Assembly: GCF_000285495.1 (NCBI RefSeq)
Contig: NZ_HE610978.1
Coordinates: 345,382 to 381,598, forward strand
Source of the DNA: Oceanobacillus massiliensis str. N'diop
GTDB lineage: Bacteria; Bacillota; Bacilli; Bacillales; Amphibacillaceae
Reading direction: 5' to 3'
Length of the DNA: 36,217 bases
Positions 1-8,046 of this stretch are shown here, piece after piece; positions within the stretch are counted from its first letter, which is position 1; each line of letters opens with the position of its first letter. Below the pieces are notes generated by a model. That model saw only the letters and a list, made by a program, of their open reading frames with translations, had not been told where the DNA came from and did not search any database. Both the position numbers and the translations under genes were made by a program.

Positions 1-45
1 GTTGACTTATCGAACTGCACCAATGCCCTTTTATCATGGCAAAAT

Positions 46-79
46 AAAAACTCCAGCCAACGAATTGACTGGAGTTTTT
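46..79 (-). terminator. Rho-independent terminator of rplU-prp-rpmA
   Basis: An 11-bp stem (46-56 paired with 69-79) closes a 12-nt loop. In the minus orientation the stem ends in a run of T, 6 nt past the rpmA stop. It ends the ribosomal protein operon. Confidence 0.85.
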
Positions 80-85
80 GTTTGA

Positions 86-379
<294 letters not shown>

Positions 380-389
380 TTACACCTCC

Positions 390-719
390 TTATTTATTTA
401 CGATCTTTATGAATTCACTATATTCAAGTTCAATCGACTGAAGTGATATAATCATACCCTCGAATAAGAGCTGTGCTTTTTCCATTATTTCAGGTTCAAG
501 TGTATCGGGCAGCTTCACATGAAGATAACCGCCTTCTGCTCCCTGTTCGATTTCCAGGTCTGTTTTGAATAATTCCATCACTGCATTTACTGTACCAATT
601 GACACAGCCGAGACTCCAGCACAAACAAGATCATATCCATACGGCCCACTATCGGCATGTCCGGATAGTTTAAAAGATGTTATTTGATTGTCAGTCCGAA
701 ATACAGTTACCTGAATCAT
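390..719 (-). CDS. prp: Ribosomal-processing cysteine protease Prp (YsxB)
   Basis: A 109-residue protein of the YsxB/Prp family, encoded between L21 and L27 as in other Bacillota. Prp is a cysteine protease that trims the N-terminal extension of L27. The catalytic dyad of the family is visible as His21 in the GHAD motif and Cys33 in DLVCAGVS. The rplU stop lies 12 nt before this gene and rpmA begins 13 nt after it, so all three are probably one transcript. The ribosome binding site (AAAGG, about 9 nt from the ATG) is weaker than those of its ribosomal neighbours, which fits lower expression of an enzyme. The family is well established; activity here is inferred. Confidence 0.93.
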   Translation of the reverse strand: MIQVTVFRTDNQITSFKLSGHADSGPYGYDLVCAGVSAVSIGTVNAVMELFKTDLEIEQGAEGGYLHVKLPDTLEPEIMEKAQLLFEGMIISLQSIELEYSEFIKIVNK

Positions 720-731
720 AATCCAATACCT

Positions 732-1040
732 TTATGCATTGATTTTTTCAATCACTAATTTTGTGTAAGGCTGACGATGACCTTGTTTACGATGATAGTT
801 TTTCTTAGCTTTAAATTTGAAAACAGTAACTTTTTTCTGACGGCCTTGTTTTGCAACTTTAGCAGTTACAGTAGCACCATCCACGAATGGAGCGCCAACT
901 TTAACGTCATCTCCACCTACAAAAAGAACTTTTTCAAAAGTAACAGAATCGTTAGCTTCTGCTGCAACTTTTTCTACATAGATTTCCTGGCCTTCAACAA
1001 CTTTAACTTGTTTACCGCCTGTTTCAATAATTGCGTACAT
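732..1040 (-). CDS. rplU: 50S ribosomal protein L21
   Basis: L21 is a 23S rRNA-binding large-subunit protein. The 102-residue product begins [14 protein letters not shown] and contains the C-terminal family signature [16 protein letters not shown] longer reading frame starts at a GTG at 1049, but that GTG lies against the Shine-Dalgarno sequence. AAGGAGGT at 1048-1055 sits 7 nt from the ATG at 1038-1040, and homologs also begin at MYAII, so the ATG is chosen. First gene of rplU-prp-rpmA, preceded by a structured leader and a sigma-A promoter. Confidence 0.97.
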   Translation of the reverse strand: MYAIIETGGKQVKVVEGQEIYVEKVAAEANDSVTFEKVLFVGGDDVKVGAPFVDGATVTAKVAKQGRQKKVTVFKFKAKKNYHRKQGHRQPYTKLVIEKINA

Positions 1041-1049
1041 TACTTGCAC

Positions 1050-1137
1050 CTCCTTAATAGACTCAGACTCGCCATACAGGTACTCCGAAAAGTTTATAAC
1101 CTGATCTGCGCGGTTGTAGCACGGGTGCTACGATGAA
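1050..1137 (-). ncRNA. L21 ribosomal protein leader (autoregulatory 5' UTR)
   Basis: The transcript upstream of rplU matches what I remember of the Bacillota L21 leader. A first hairpin with arms GTAGCAC/GTGCTAC is followed by the segments GCGCAGATCAGGTTATAAA and GAGTACCTGTATGGCGAGTC, ending just before the ribosome binding site. Such leaders let excess ribosomal protein repress its own operon. The match is from memory of the family pattern; a covariance-model search would settle it. Confidence 0.75.
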
Positions 1138-1149
1138 TAACGTATTGAT

Positions 1150-1177
1150 ATTATCATGTTTTGCCAATCCTTGTCAA
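1150..1177 (-). promoter_or_regulatory. Sigma-A promoter of rplU-prp-rpmA
   Basis: A perfect -35 box TTGACA (1172-1177), a 16-nt spacer and GATAAT (1150-1155) as the -10 box. It is placed so that transcription starts just ahead of the L21 leader hairpin. Confidence 0.75.
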
Positions 1178-1198
1178 GCCTGCTAGAGTAATTACCTA

Positions 1199-2059
1199 TT
1201 ATTTGTACTGAAAAGTTTCCCCAACAGTATGATGATAGCTTTTATCATAAAAATAACTTCGGAGGCAATCATTTTCATCTATCGATATCCGCTCGTTATT
1301 TGGGTAGATAATATATACTGGATGTTTCTTTTCCCTTCTAAATTTACTGAATACATCCATAAACGTGCTTTCGGATGCAACGGTGACCGGGACTACCTTT
1401 TTAATGGCTGAGTCGCCTTCATATCTCCTTAACAGGAAACGCATAAACACATAAAACCGCTGCTTCCAATCCGTACGGTTTTCCATAAAGAGAAATATCC
1501 AAATCAGGAAAGAACTTAAGGTAAATGGAAAAAACAGCAATTGGATCAGGACGACACTTACAATGGTAATCATTGAAAACAGGATTGTAAAATGATAGGA
1601 CTTTTTATAAGGAAGGAATGCAGAAGTGATAAGCAGCAGCAGCTTCCCTCCATCCAGCGGCCAGACAGGAATTAAATTGAAAAACAGCAGCATCGTATTA
1701 TAATATAGCACAAGCTCGAGGATGGAGGCAGGAATGAATTGAAACAGTTCCAGAAAAAGGCATAAAAAGAAAATGATAAGATGCTGAAAGGGTCCTGCCA
1801 GTGTGACGATTGCTTCTTCTTTGATTGATTTATTCCCATGTTCTTCTGTGTCGACCACCCCGCCAAATACCCACAGTACAATATTTCTGATTCTCCATTT
1901 AAACATCGAGGCTGCTGTAAAATGGCCCAGTTCATGAAATAATACCAGAAAAAATATAATGAATAATTCCAGAAAGGTACCTGTAACAAATGAGATAGCA
2001 ATAAAAGCATACAGAACAGGATGGATGTGGATACTTGGCATCTGCTTAAGGAAGTTCAT
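1199..2059 (-). CDS. spoIVFB: SpoIVFB, intramembrane metalloprotease for pro-sigma-K
   Basis: A site-2 protease family member that cleaves pro-sigma-K in the outer forespore membrane during sporulation. Counted from the ATG at 2059, the zinc motif HELGH lies at residues 42-46, and the third ligand is Asp136 in NLIPVWPLDGG. These match the known catalytic residues His43, Glu44, His47 and Asp137 of the B. subtilis protein, offset by one. Several hydrophobic helices surround them, and a soluble CBS-like region lies at the C-terminus (about residues 215-286). It overlaps the end of spoIVFA by 14 nt. A TTG immediately before the ATG is an alternative start; AGGTGA about 9 nt upstream favours the ATG. 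Confidence 0.95.
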   Translation of the reverse strand: MNFLKQMPSIHIHPVLYAFIAISFVTGTFLELFIIFFLVLFHELGHFTAASMFKWRIRNIVLWVFGGVVDTEEHGNKSIKEEAIVTLAGPFQHLIIFFLCLFLELFQFIPASILELVLYYNTMLLFFNLIPVWPLDGGKLLLLITSAFLPYKKSYHFTILFSMITIVSVVLIQLLFFPFTLSSFLIWIFLFMENRTDWKQRFYVFMRFLLRRYEGDSAIKKVVPVTVASESTFMDVFSKFRREKKHPVYIIYPNNERISIDENDCLRSYFYDKSYHHTVGETFQYK

Positions 2060-2807
2060 CAACCTGGATCACCTGGACAGGATCTATATAATCATCGTTT
2101 TTTTCAATTGAAAAATAGACCATTTCACTTTCTGAGCTCGGTGTGAAGCTTCCCACTGCTTGACTAGCTGAAATGAATTGATAGAGATGGACATCGATGG
2201 AGCTAAGATTTCCATAGCTGGAAACAGATCCATCCGCATGCTGAACAGTTACCGTCTTATTCGTTTCTTTGTCATTACCGGCAAAGATAACAACACCTTC
2301 TTTAATTGTGGACACATTTGAAGTTTCACCCGGCTCAATCATGATTCCTGTTCCATTTGCATCGAAGGTTTCAGTAATATTGCCATTGACCGGCAGTGCC
2401 ATTGATTGAGACTGATCCACTTCCGCAACAGGATTTGGCGAGAGGGATAACGGCCTTCCAAACGCTTGCTTGTACCACATATTGGCTCTCGCAAATGGGA
2501 ATTCATCTGTTAGTGCCTGGTTCGTCCATTCCTTTGGCTTCTGCAATGCATCCGAATCCACCTGCCAGACCAGCGCAGTCCCAAAGAATAGCATAACCGA
2601 CAAAATCCCTTTAACTGCAATCCTAGCTGCAGGACTACCCTTACCCTCGAGTTCACCGCTTCCTGTATACACCGGATAATAGCCATGTCTTTCTTCAGGT
2701 TCCGGCGATAAAGAAAGTAATTGTTTCTTCGTGCTGTCAGGAGCTCGTCCTCGGCTTTTCTTGCGCTGTTCAATCGACTTTCGGATTTTCCTGATATCTT
2801 TGTCCAT
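2046..2807 (-). CDS. spoIVFA: SpoIVFA, regulator of SpoIVFB
   Basis: SpoIVFA anchors and, with BofA, inhibits SpoIVFB until a forespore signal arrives. The 253-residue product has a basic N-terminus, a single membrane segment (about residues 68-86, KGILSVMLFFGTALVW) and a C-terminal M23/LytM-like domain (about 130-250). That domain keeps the fold pattern (GTGIMIEPGE, VTVQHADGSVSSYGNL) but shows no intact HxG...HxH zinc set, as expected of a non-enzymatic member. The ATG at 2807 is chosen because AAGGA lies about 10 nt away. The upstream GTG (2816) sits only 2 nt from that sequence. Translationally coupled to spoIVFB by overlap. Confidence 0.92.
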   Translation of the reverse strand: MDKDIRKIRKSIEQRKKSRGRAPDSTKKQLLSLSPEPEERHGYYPVYTGSGELEGKGSPAARIAVKGILSVMLFFGTALVWQVDSDALQKPKEWTNQALTDEFPFARANMWYKQAFGRPLSLSPNPVAEVDQSQSMALPVNGNITETFDANGTGIMIEPGETSNVSTIKEGVVIFAGNDKETNKTVTVQHADGSVSSYGNLSSIDVHLYQFISASQAVGSFTPSSESEMVYFSIEKNDDYIDPVQVIQVDELP

Positions 2808-2871
2808 TATTTTCACATTCCTTCAGATTCATTTGTACATTTATATGTATTTATAAAGGGATGTATGTGTA

Positions 2872-2908
2872 CAAAAAAAGATGTAATGAAATATGCTTTC
2901 ATTACATC
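2872..2908 (-). terminator. Rho-independent terminator of minCD
   Basis: A perfect 12-bp stem (2880-2891 with 2897-2908), a 5-nt loop and a run of eight T in the minus orientation, about 30 nt past the minD stop. It separates minCD from spoIVFA-spoIVFB, which implies that the latter pair has its own promoter in 2809-2870. Confidence 0.88.
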
Positions 2909-2939
2909 CTCACAGGATATTCTCTATTATAAAATCCAG

Positions 2940-3740
2940 TTAAACTCGCATTCCAAAGAATTTTTTCACCCTTTGCAGAACGCCTCTTTCGTCTTCCAAC
3001 GATTGGAGCGGCACGGTTTCTCCCAAAATTCTTCTAGCTATATTCCTATATGCAATGGAGGCTTTTGAATTTGGATTTAAGGCAATTGGTTCACCTTTAT
3101 TGGACGCTTTAATGACTTCATCATCATCAATTACAATTCCGATTAGATCAATCGACAGCAGCTGGACAATATCATCCACATCGATCATGTCACCGCTTTT
3201 CATCATGTGATTTCGAATACGGTTTATAATCAATCTAGGTGCCTCTTTCATTTCCTCTTTTTCCAGTAATCCGACAATACGGTCTGCATCGCGGACACTT
3301 GATTTTTCAGGAGTGGTTACTACAATTGCTCTATCTGCACCGGCAATAGCATTTTGAAAGCCCTGTTCAATCCCTGCAGGACAATCAATGATAATATAGT
3401 CGTATTCCTGTTTCAGCTCGGCAGCAATCTCTTTCATTCCATCGGTTGTCACCGCCGTTTTATCACTCGTTTGAGCTGCAGGAAGCAATGACAAATAGTC
3501 GAAACGTTTATCCTTGATCAATGCCTGCTTTAATTTACAGCGACCCTGGATCACATCCACAATATCATAAATGATTCTATTTTCAAGGCCCATAACGACA
3601 TCAAGATTTCTTAAGCCGATATCTGTATCAATCAGACAAACTTTCTTCTCCATTAGTGCCAACGCAGTACCGATATTTGCTGAAGTCGTTGTTTTACCGA
3701 CTCCACCTTTACCGGATGTTATAACAATTGCTTCACCCAT
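2940..3740 (-). CDS. minD: Septum site-determining ATPase MinD
   Basis: MinD is a membrane-associated ParA/MinD ATPase that recruits MinC to block division at unsuitable sites. The deviant Walker A motif GKGGVGKTT is at residues 10-18, with the second lysine typical of the family (Lys11). A Walker B-like segment YDYIIIDCPAG follows. The C-terminus (about 255-266, LQRVKKFFGMRV) is the amphipathic membrane-targeting helix. 266 residues, normal for the family. The ATG overlaps the end of minC by 8 nt, with GGAGA 7 nt upstream. In Bacillus MinD works with MinJ and DivIVA, which lie outside this window. Confidence 0.97.
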   Translation of the reverse strand: MGEAIVITSGKGGVGKTTTSANIGTALALMEKKVCLIDTDIGLRNLDVVMGLENRIIYDIVDVIQGRCKLKQALIKDKRFDYLSLLPAAQTSDKTAVTTDGMKEIAAELKQEYDYIIIDCPAGIEQGFQNAIAGADRAIVVTTPEKSSVRDADRIVGLLEKEEMKEAPRLIINRIRNHMMKSGDMIDVDDIVQLLSIDLIGIVIDDDEVIKASNKGEPIALNPNSKASIAYRNIARRILGETVPLQSLEDERGVLQRVKKFFGMRV

Positions 3741-4419
3741 TATTCATTCTCCTTTCAAATCCGCTTATTTCCTTACGCTTTCGGGAAAGAACCTTTAACG
3801 AATCGATAATGATTTGATCCTGATCCTGATCGATAATTCCGCATTCCATATATACGCCATCCGACTCATAATCAGGAGCACGACTGATATAATCTGCAAT
3901 ACGTAACTGTGTCGGTTTCATATAGGAGGCTGCGATAAAAGCATCCCGATCACCATCCGAGCCAGCATGGGCGATGCCATAGAGGTTACCCATGATATAG
4001 ATGTTCCCTGTAGAAATAACTTTCCCGCCCGGATTGACATCCCCGAGCAGAAGGAGATCACCTTGCATTTCCAGTACTTGACCGGATCTGACAATACGGT
4101 TTACTGCCCTAATTTCACTGTCCTCCCGCCACTTTAATGCATCTTCTACTCTAATAAGCTCTGATTCTATTGACGCTATTGTAAAACGATTATCCACACT
4201 AATTATTCTTCTTAGTTCCCGTTCCTGTTCTTGATTTAAATACCTGTTGCCCAATTTAACTTTTACAGAGACGATAGGTTCATCTTCCTTTGGTTTGCTC
4301 GCCATTATCTTTTCGTCAAGTTCTTTAATAGCATCATAAAAAGATGCCGTATCCTCAATAAATAGACTGAGACCTTCTCTTGTTCCTTTTATCGTAATTG
4401 TCTGTTTCTTGTCAAGCAC
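3733..4419 (-). CDS. minC: Septum site-determining protein MinC
   Basis: MinC binds FtsZ and blocks polymer assembly. The 228-residue protein has the usual two parts: an N-terminal alpha/beta domain (to about residue 105) and a C-terminal beta-helical dimerisation and MinD-binding domain (about 115-210). The latter is marked by GDVNPGGKVISTGNIYIMGN and the turn AGSDGDRDAFIAA. The start is a GTG at 4417-4419, supported by GAGGTGA 7 nt upstream. It is followed by minD with an 8-nt overlap. The 55-nt gap to mreD holds no clear terminator, so minCD may be read partly from the mre promoter, as in B. subtilis. Confidence 0.96.
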   Translation of the reverse strand: MLDKKQTITIKGTREGLSLFIEDTASFYDAIKELDEKIMASKPKEDEPIVSVKVKLGNRYLNQEQERELRRIISVDNRFTIASIESELIRVEDALKWREDSEIRAVNRIVRSGQVLEMQGDLLLLGDVNPGGKVISTGNIYIMGNLYGIAHAGSDGDRDAFIAASYMKPTQLRIADYISRAPDYESDGVYMECGIIDQDQDQIIIDSLKVLSRKRKEISGFERRMNNG

Positions 4420-4474
4420 AGCAAGTTCACCTCATTAAAATAGCCTAACTCGTTTATGTAAATATACTAAATTA

Positions 4475-5017
4475 TTATAAAGTACTATTTCCAGTCAATT
4501 GCTCCCTTTCCCATCGTGCCAGCCTTTTAGCTGTAAATGGATATATCAGCAAAATAAACACCAAATTCAGCAATACAGTGGGAAGCAAGCGATCCATAAG
4601 ATAATTTTCAAAAACCATGTCGATCAGCCCGGCCGAGGTATAGATCAGATATATAGAAAGCTCGGAAAGACATACGCCAAGCATTCCAAGCAGCAGCAGG
4701 ACGTAAATATTTCCCTGGAGCAATTTTGTAAGTCCATGAACGATATAGAGAACCAATGCGTAGGAGAACATGTACACTCCAAGCACTCCTGTATAGACGA
4801 CATCAATCAATAAACCAAATATTAATCCATAAACAATTGAATGATACGTGTTGTCTCTATCATAAAACACGGCGACAAATATCAAAAATGCCAACACCCA
4901 ATGCGGCACAATCAGCATATTGTTCTTGACAAGATCAGGCGGCAGCAATTCCAGTGCCACCCCTTCAAGAATGGTTAGCAGAAAGAGAATGAGCGGTATG
5001 TAAAAACGTTTAATCAT
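4475..5017 (-). CDS. mreD: Rod shape-determining protein MreD
   Basis: A 180-residue, highly hydrophobic protein with about five or six predicted membrane helices. It is encoded directly after mreC with an ATGA overlap of 4 nt. MreD is a membrane partner of MreC in the elongation machinery that builds the lateral wall. Sequence conservation in the family is low; assignment rests on length, hydropathy (segments near residues 5-24, 35-53, 62-85, 100-125, 145-163) and position after mreB-mreC. Its Shine-Dalgarno sequence lies inside the last codons of mreC. Confidence 0.92.
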   Translation of the reverse strand: MIKRFYIPLILFLLTILEGVALELLPPDLVKNNMLIVPHWVLAFLIFVAVFYDRDNTYHSIVYGLIFGLLIDVVYTGVLGVYMFSYALVLYIVHGLTKLLQGNIYVLLLLGMLGVCLSELSIYLIYTSAGLIDMVFENYLMDRLLPTVLLNLVFILLIYPFTAKRLARWEREQLTGNSTL

Positions 5018-5889
5018 TCTTCCTCCTCACCACTGCTTTCTTCCGGTTCCGCCAAGGCTCGATCGACAACAATTACATGGCTCAAATTATATATATCGGC
5101 AGCCGGTGCAACCATTGCTATCCGAGTGAGTCCATATTGATCGGAAACAACCTCTTTGACTGTTCCAATAGGCAATCCTGCAGGAAACTCACCGCCAAGT
5201 TCAGAGGAAACAACCAGTTCTCCTTCTTTAAGATCATTATCAGATTCTTCGATGATTCTGAAAAGAAGTGAGTTGGACTCCTGTTCAAAGCCTTCAATCA
5301 TACCGAATATATCTTCTCCATCTTCACGGGAAATGGTCGCTGAAATCCGATTATACTGGTCAAATCCTGTAAGCAGCTGTACCGTGGAAGTAAACTCGGA
5401 TGTGCTTTGAATTTTACCAACCATTCCCTCGGCAGTTATGACAACCATGTTGGCAAGGACACCATCCTGCTCCCCTTTATTGATGGTAACCTGTTCAATC
5501 CATCGTTCAGGAGACCTGGAGATAACCGTTGCCTGTATAGGAGTATAATCCCTTACAGATTCACTGATTTCAAGTAAATCATGAAGTTCTTCATTTTCTT
5601 GTTTAATTTCCTGTACTTCATAAACTAAGCTTTTATTTTGAGACAGCTGTTCCTTGAGCAGCTGGTTTTCACTATACGTTGCTTTAAAATCATCAATATT
5701 CGTTACAATATCTGTGATAAAGGTGACAGGTGTATGAATGACACTCTGTGACCAGCCGACCACATCATTGGTGACTTTTTCCATAGTTGTCAGATTTTCT
5801 CTATCTCTTAATGAATATCCTATTAAGGCTACTAAAACGATAAAGCCGATTAGCAGAATAAATAGCCTTTTATTACGAAGAAATTGCAT
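5014..5889 (-). CDS. mreC: Rod shape-determining protein MreC
   Basis: MreC is a single-pass membrane protein that links cytoplasmic MreB to wall synthases outside the membrane. The 291-residue protein has an N-terminal membrane segment (about residues 9-26, LFILLIGFIVLVALIGYS). A coiled coil follows (about 65-105, rich in E, K and Q around QLLKEQLSQNKS), then the paired beta-barrel domain (about 110-275, with ATVISRSPERWIEQVTINKG). The C-terminal acidic tail (ESSGEEEE) is encoded by the GAGGAGGAAGA that also serves as the ribosome binding site of mreD. It starts 15 nt after mreB. Confidence 0.96.
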   Translation of the reverse strand: MQFLRNKRLFILLIGFIVLVALIGYSLRDRENLTTMEKVTNDVVGWSQSVIHTPVTFITDIVTNIDDFKATYSENQLLKEQLSQNKSLVYEVQEIKQENEELHDLLEISESVRDYTPIQATVISRSPERWIEQVTINKGEQDGVLANMVVITAEGMVGKIQSTSEFTSTVQLLTGFDQYNRISATISREDGEDIFGMIEGFEQESNSLLFRIIEESDNDLKEGELVVSSELGGEFPAGLPIGTVKEVVSDQYGLTRIAMVAPAADIYNLSHVIVVDRALAEPEESSGEEEE

Positions 5890-5904
5890 AGTTACACCTA
5901 CTTA

Positions 5905-6942
5905 TTAATTTAAAGGACGGGATGAAACATTCAAGCTGGAACGGAAGTGCTGGATATAATCCAATGATTTACCTGTCCCAATTGCCACACTATCTAATGG
6001 ATTGTCGGTAACAAATACCGGAATCCTTGTTTCATCACTTATTACCTGATCCAGATTTTTGAGCAATGCGCCGCCTCCGGAAAGAACGATGCCGCGATCC
6101 ATAATATCCGCAGCCAATTCAGGAGGCGTATTTTCCAAGGTGACCTTTACCGCATTAATGATTGCATCCACTATATCATCCAATGAAGCGGAGATTTCAT
6201 CAGCCGTAATACTAATCGTTTTCGGAAGCCCTGTTAAAAGATCGCGCCCGCGAATGTCCATTTCCCTATCCGATTTGTTTTGTCTCGCTGCACCAAGGTC
6301 CATTTTGATCGATTCTGCAGATCGTTCACCAATCATCAGACTATAATTTTTTCGTATATAATTAATGATTGCCTCATCCATCTTATCCCCAGCAATCCGG
6401 ATTGACTCACTCGTTACAACTCCTCCAAGAGAGATCACAGCAACTTCTGTAGTTCCGCCGCCAATATCGACAATCATACTTCCGGTCGGTTCCCAAACTG
6501 GCAGACCAGCACCAATCGCTGCTGCAAAGGGTTCTGCAATCGGAAAGGCATCCTTGGCCCCTGCCTGCTTGGACGCATCAATAACAGCACGCTCTTCCAC
6601 CATCGTTATGCCAGAGGGCACACAAACCATCACATTCGGTTTTTTGGCAAAAAGTGAACGCTTCTTCATCGCTTTCTTTATATAATATTTCATCATTTCT
6701 GCTGTCGTTTCATAATCTGCAATAACGCCATCCTTCATGGGACGTATGACAGAGATATTGCCTGGAGTCCGTCCAATCATATTTCTTGCTGCATTACCGA
6801 CCGCCTCAATTTCCCCGGTCGCAACATTTTTTGCCACTACTGATGGTTCACGGACGACAATACCCTTGCCCTTAATAAATACAAGTGTATTGGCAGTTCC
6901 CAAATCGATTCCCAAATCCTGTGAAAAATTAAATATCGCCAA
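5905..6942 (-). CDS. mreB: Cell shape-determining protein MreB (actin family)
   Basis: MreB forms membrane-associated filaments that organise cylindrical wall growth. Actin-fold motifs are clear: phosphate 1 ([11 protein letters not shown], about residues 9-19), phosphate 2 ([13 protein letters not shown], about 164-176) and the adenosine motif ([11 protein letters not shown], about 288-298). At 345 residues it is slightly longer than the usual 335-337, with the extra residues at the C-terminus ([14 protein letters not shown]). The start is a TTG at 6940-6942; AAGGAAG lies 6 nt upstream and no alternative is in register with homologs. First gene of mreBCD. Confidence 0.97.
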   Translation of the reverse strand: MAIFNFSQDLGIDLGTANTLVFIKGKGIVVREPSVVAKNVATGEIEAVGNAARNMIGRTPGNISVIRPMKDGVIADYETTAEMMKYYIKKAMKKRSLFAKKPNVMVCVPSGITMVEERAVIDASKQAGAKDAFPIAEPFAAAIGAGLPVWEPTGSMIVDIGGGTTEVAVISLGGVVTSESIRIAGDKMDEAIINYIRKNYSLMIGERSAESIKMDLGAARQNKSDREMDIRGRDLLTGLPKTISITADEISASLDDIVDAIINAVKVTLENTPPELAADIMDRGIVLSGGGALLKNLDQVISDETRIPVFVTDNPLDSVAIGTGKSLDYIQHFRSSLNVSSRPLN

Positions 6943-6972
6943 TAAAATCTTCCTTTCCGGTAACCAAATTGC

Positions 6973-7000
6973 ATTATATGTATTCCACTAAATCACTCAA
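6973..7000 (-). promoter_or_regulatory. Candidate sigma-A promoter of mreBCD
   Basis: TTGAGT (6995-7000), a 16-nt spacer and a perfect TATAAT (6973-6978), about 30 nt upstream of the mreB start. The -10 box is strong and the -35 box matches 4 of 6. Confidence 0.5.
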
Positions 7001-7083
7001 ATATAGTAGTCGTAAACAATCATCAATTATTACATCTTAGCTGAAATAAGTAAACTGTTTCGTCCAATTTCATAATCAGAATA

Positions 7084-7109
7084 AGCGCCACTTTCATAAA
7101 AATGGCGCT
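7084..7109 (-). terminator. Weak terminator-like hairpin after radC
   Basis: A 7-bp GC-rich stem (AGCGCCA, 7084-7090 with 7103-7109), extended by three A-T pairs after one mismatch. In the minus orientation it is followed by TTATTCTG, not a solid T run, so termination may be partial and radC may read into mreB. Confidence 0.5.
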
Positions 7110-7161
7110 GGTATCTCAGTCCTTATATAATTATACGAAAAATATTCTAAAATAGATAGTG

Positions 7162-7851
7162 TTATACGTATCCTTTTTCTTTTAAGGATACAAATTTCCT
7201 GTCACCAATGATTAGATGGTCGAGAAGATCAATACCGATCATCTTTCCTGATTCTGCCAATCTTCTCGTAACATGAATGTCTTCCTGTGATGGGGTTGGA
7301 TCTCCAGAGGGATGATTGTGAGCTACAATGATAGAGGCTGCCGAACGCTTGACTGCTTCACGATATACTTCTCTTGGATGCACAATTGATGCATTCAGAC
7401 TTCCAATGAAGATTGTCTGACGATGAATAATCTGATTCTTTGTATTCAAAAAAAGGACAACAAAATGTTCTTGTGTAAGATTGCGCATTTCCTCCATGAT
7501 ATAATCTGCCCCATCATCGGGAGAACGAATGACATATCTATCCTCTGCCTTGTATTCACTCATCCGTTTTCCAAGTTCAATTGCCGACAGGATCAACAGT
7601 CCCTTTGCTGTGCCAATTCCCTTTATCGATACCAATTCTTCAATCGTTGCATCCCTTAAAAGCTTCAATCCTTCAAAGTGCATGAGCACCCGATTTGCCA
7701 CAGACATGACAGATTCCTCCTTCGTTCCGCTTCCAATCAGAATAGCGAGGATTTCCTGATTGGACAAATGCCCGGGACCAGCTTTCAAAAGTCTTTCCCG
7801 TGGCCGGTCTTCCTTTGGTACATCCTTAAATCTAATTGATGGTACAGCCAT
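7162..7851 (-). CDS. radC: RadC family JAMM/MPN domain protein
   Basis: A 229-residue RadC homolog. The N-terminal part (about residues 1-100) has helix-hairpin-helix-like segments, including LVSIKGIGTAKG (73-84). The C-terminal MPN domain carries the JAMM metal-binding set in AHNHPSGDPTPSQED: His178, His180, Ser188 and Asp191. The name comes from an early and later withdrawn link to DNA repair; the actual function of chromosomal RadC is not settled. In B. subtilis it lies between maf and mreB; maf is absent here. ATG start with AAGGGGAAACG upstream. Confidence 0.93.
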   Translation of the reverse strand: MAVPSIRFKDVPKEDRPRERLLKAGPGHLSNQEILAILIGSGTKEESVMSVANRVLMHFEGLKLLRDATIEELVSIKGIGTAKGLLILSAIELGKRMSEYKAEDRYVIRSPDDGADYIMEEMRNLTQEHFVVLFLNTKNQIIHRQTIFIGSLNASIVHPREVYREAVKRSAASIIVAHNHPSGDPTPSQEDIHVTRRLAESGKMIGIDLLDHLIIGDRKFVSLKEKGYV

Positions 7852-7881
7852 TTCGTTTCCCCTTTCATTTTTGGTACCATT

Positions 7882-7910
7882 ATCATACCCAGTCTATGAC
7901 ATGCTAACAA
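7882..7910 (-). promoter_or_regulatory. Candidate sigma-A promoter of radC
   Basis: TTGTTA (7905-7910), a 17-nt spacer and TATGAT (7882-7887), about 30 nt before the radC start. Both boxes deviate from consensus but the spacing is ideal. Confidence 0.5.
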
Positions 7911-8002
7911 ATGACTACAACAGAATTTTAGCTCGCTCACTTATATTGAATAACACACTTTCCCCAGAAGAAAATGTAATTTTGCTTTACTTCATGAAGC
8001 GC

Positions 8003-8038
8003 AAAATAAAAAAGCAGGCAATCTGGAGATCACCTGCT
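8003..8038 (-). terminator. Rho-independent terminator of spoIIB
   Basis: A stem AGCAGG/CCTGCT (8013-8018 with 8033-8038), with an inner GATCT/AGATT pairing. In the minus orientation a T-rich tail (TTTTTTATTTT) follows, a few nucleotides past the spoIIB stop. Confidence 0.8.
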
Positions 8039-8046
8039 ACATTATA

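Noticed and set aside
1-20. Possible minus-strand gene start (GTG at 18-20, preceded by AAAAGGG) at the left edge
   Set aside because: Only six codons are visible. In B. subtilis the gene after rpmA is spo0B, but the visible residues do not allow identification.
777-1136. Plus-strand open frame of 119 codons opposite rplU
   Set aside because: It is the complement of the L21 gene and its leader, with no ribosome binding site or family resemblance.
2809-2870. Sigma-E promoter for spoIVFA (CATACATC or CATATAAAT as -10)
   Set aside because: A sporulation promoter is expected here, but neither candidate has a convincing -35 partner at 13-14 nt.
4420-4474. Separate promoter for minCD
   Set aside because: TTGACT in the end of mreD and TATAAT are only 13 nt apart and other pairings are poor, so read-through from mreBCD is equally likely.
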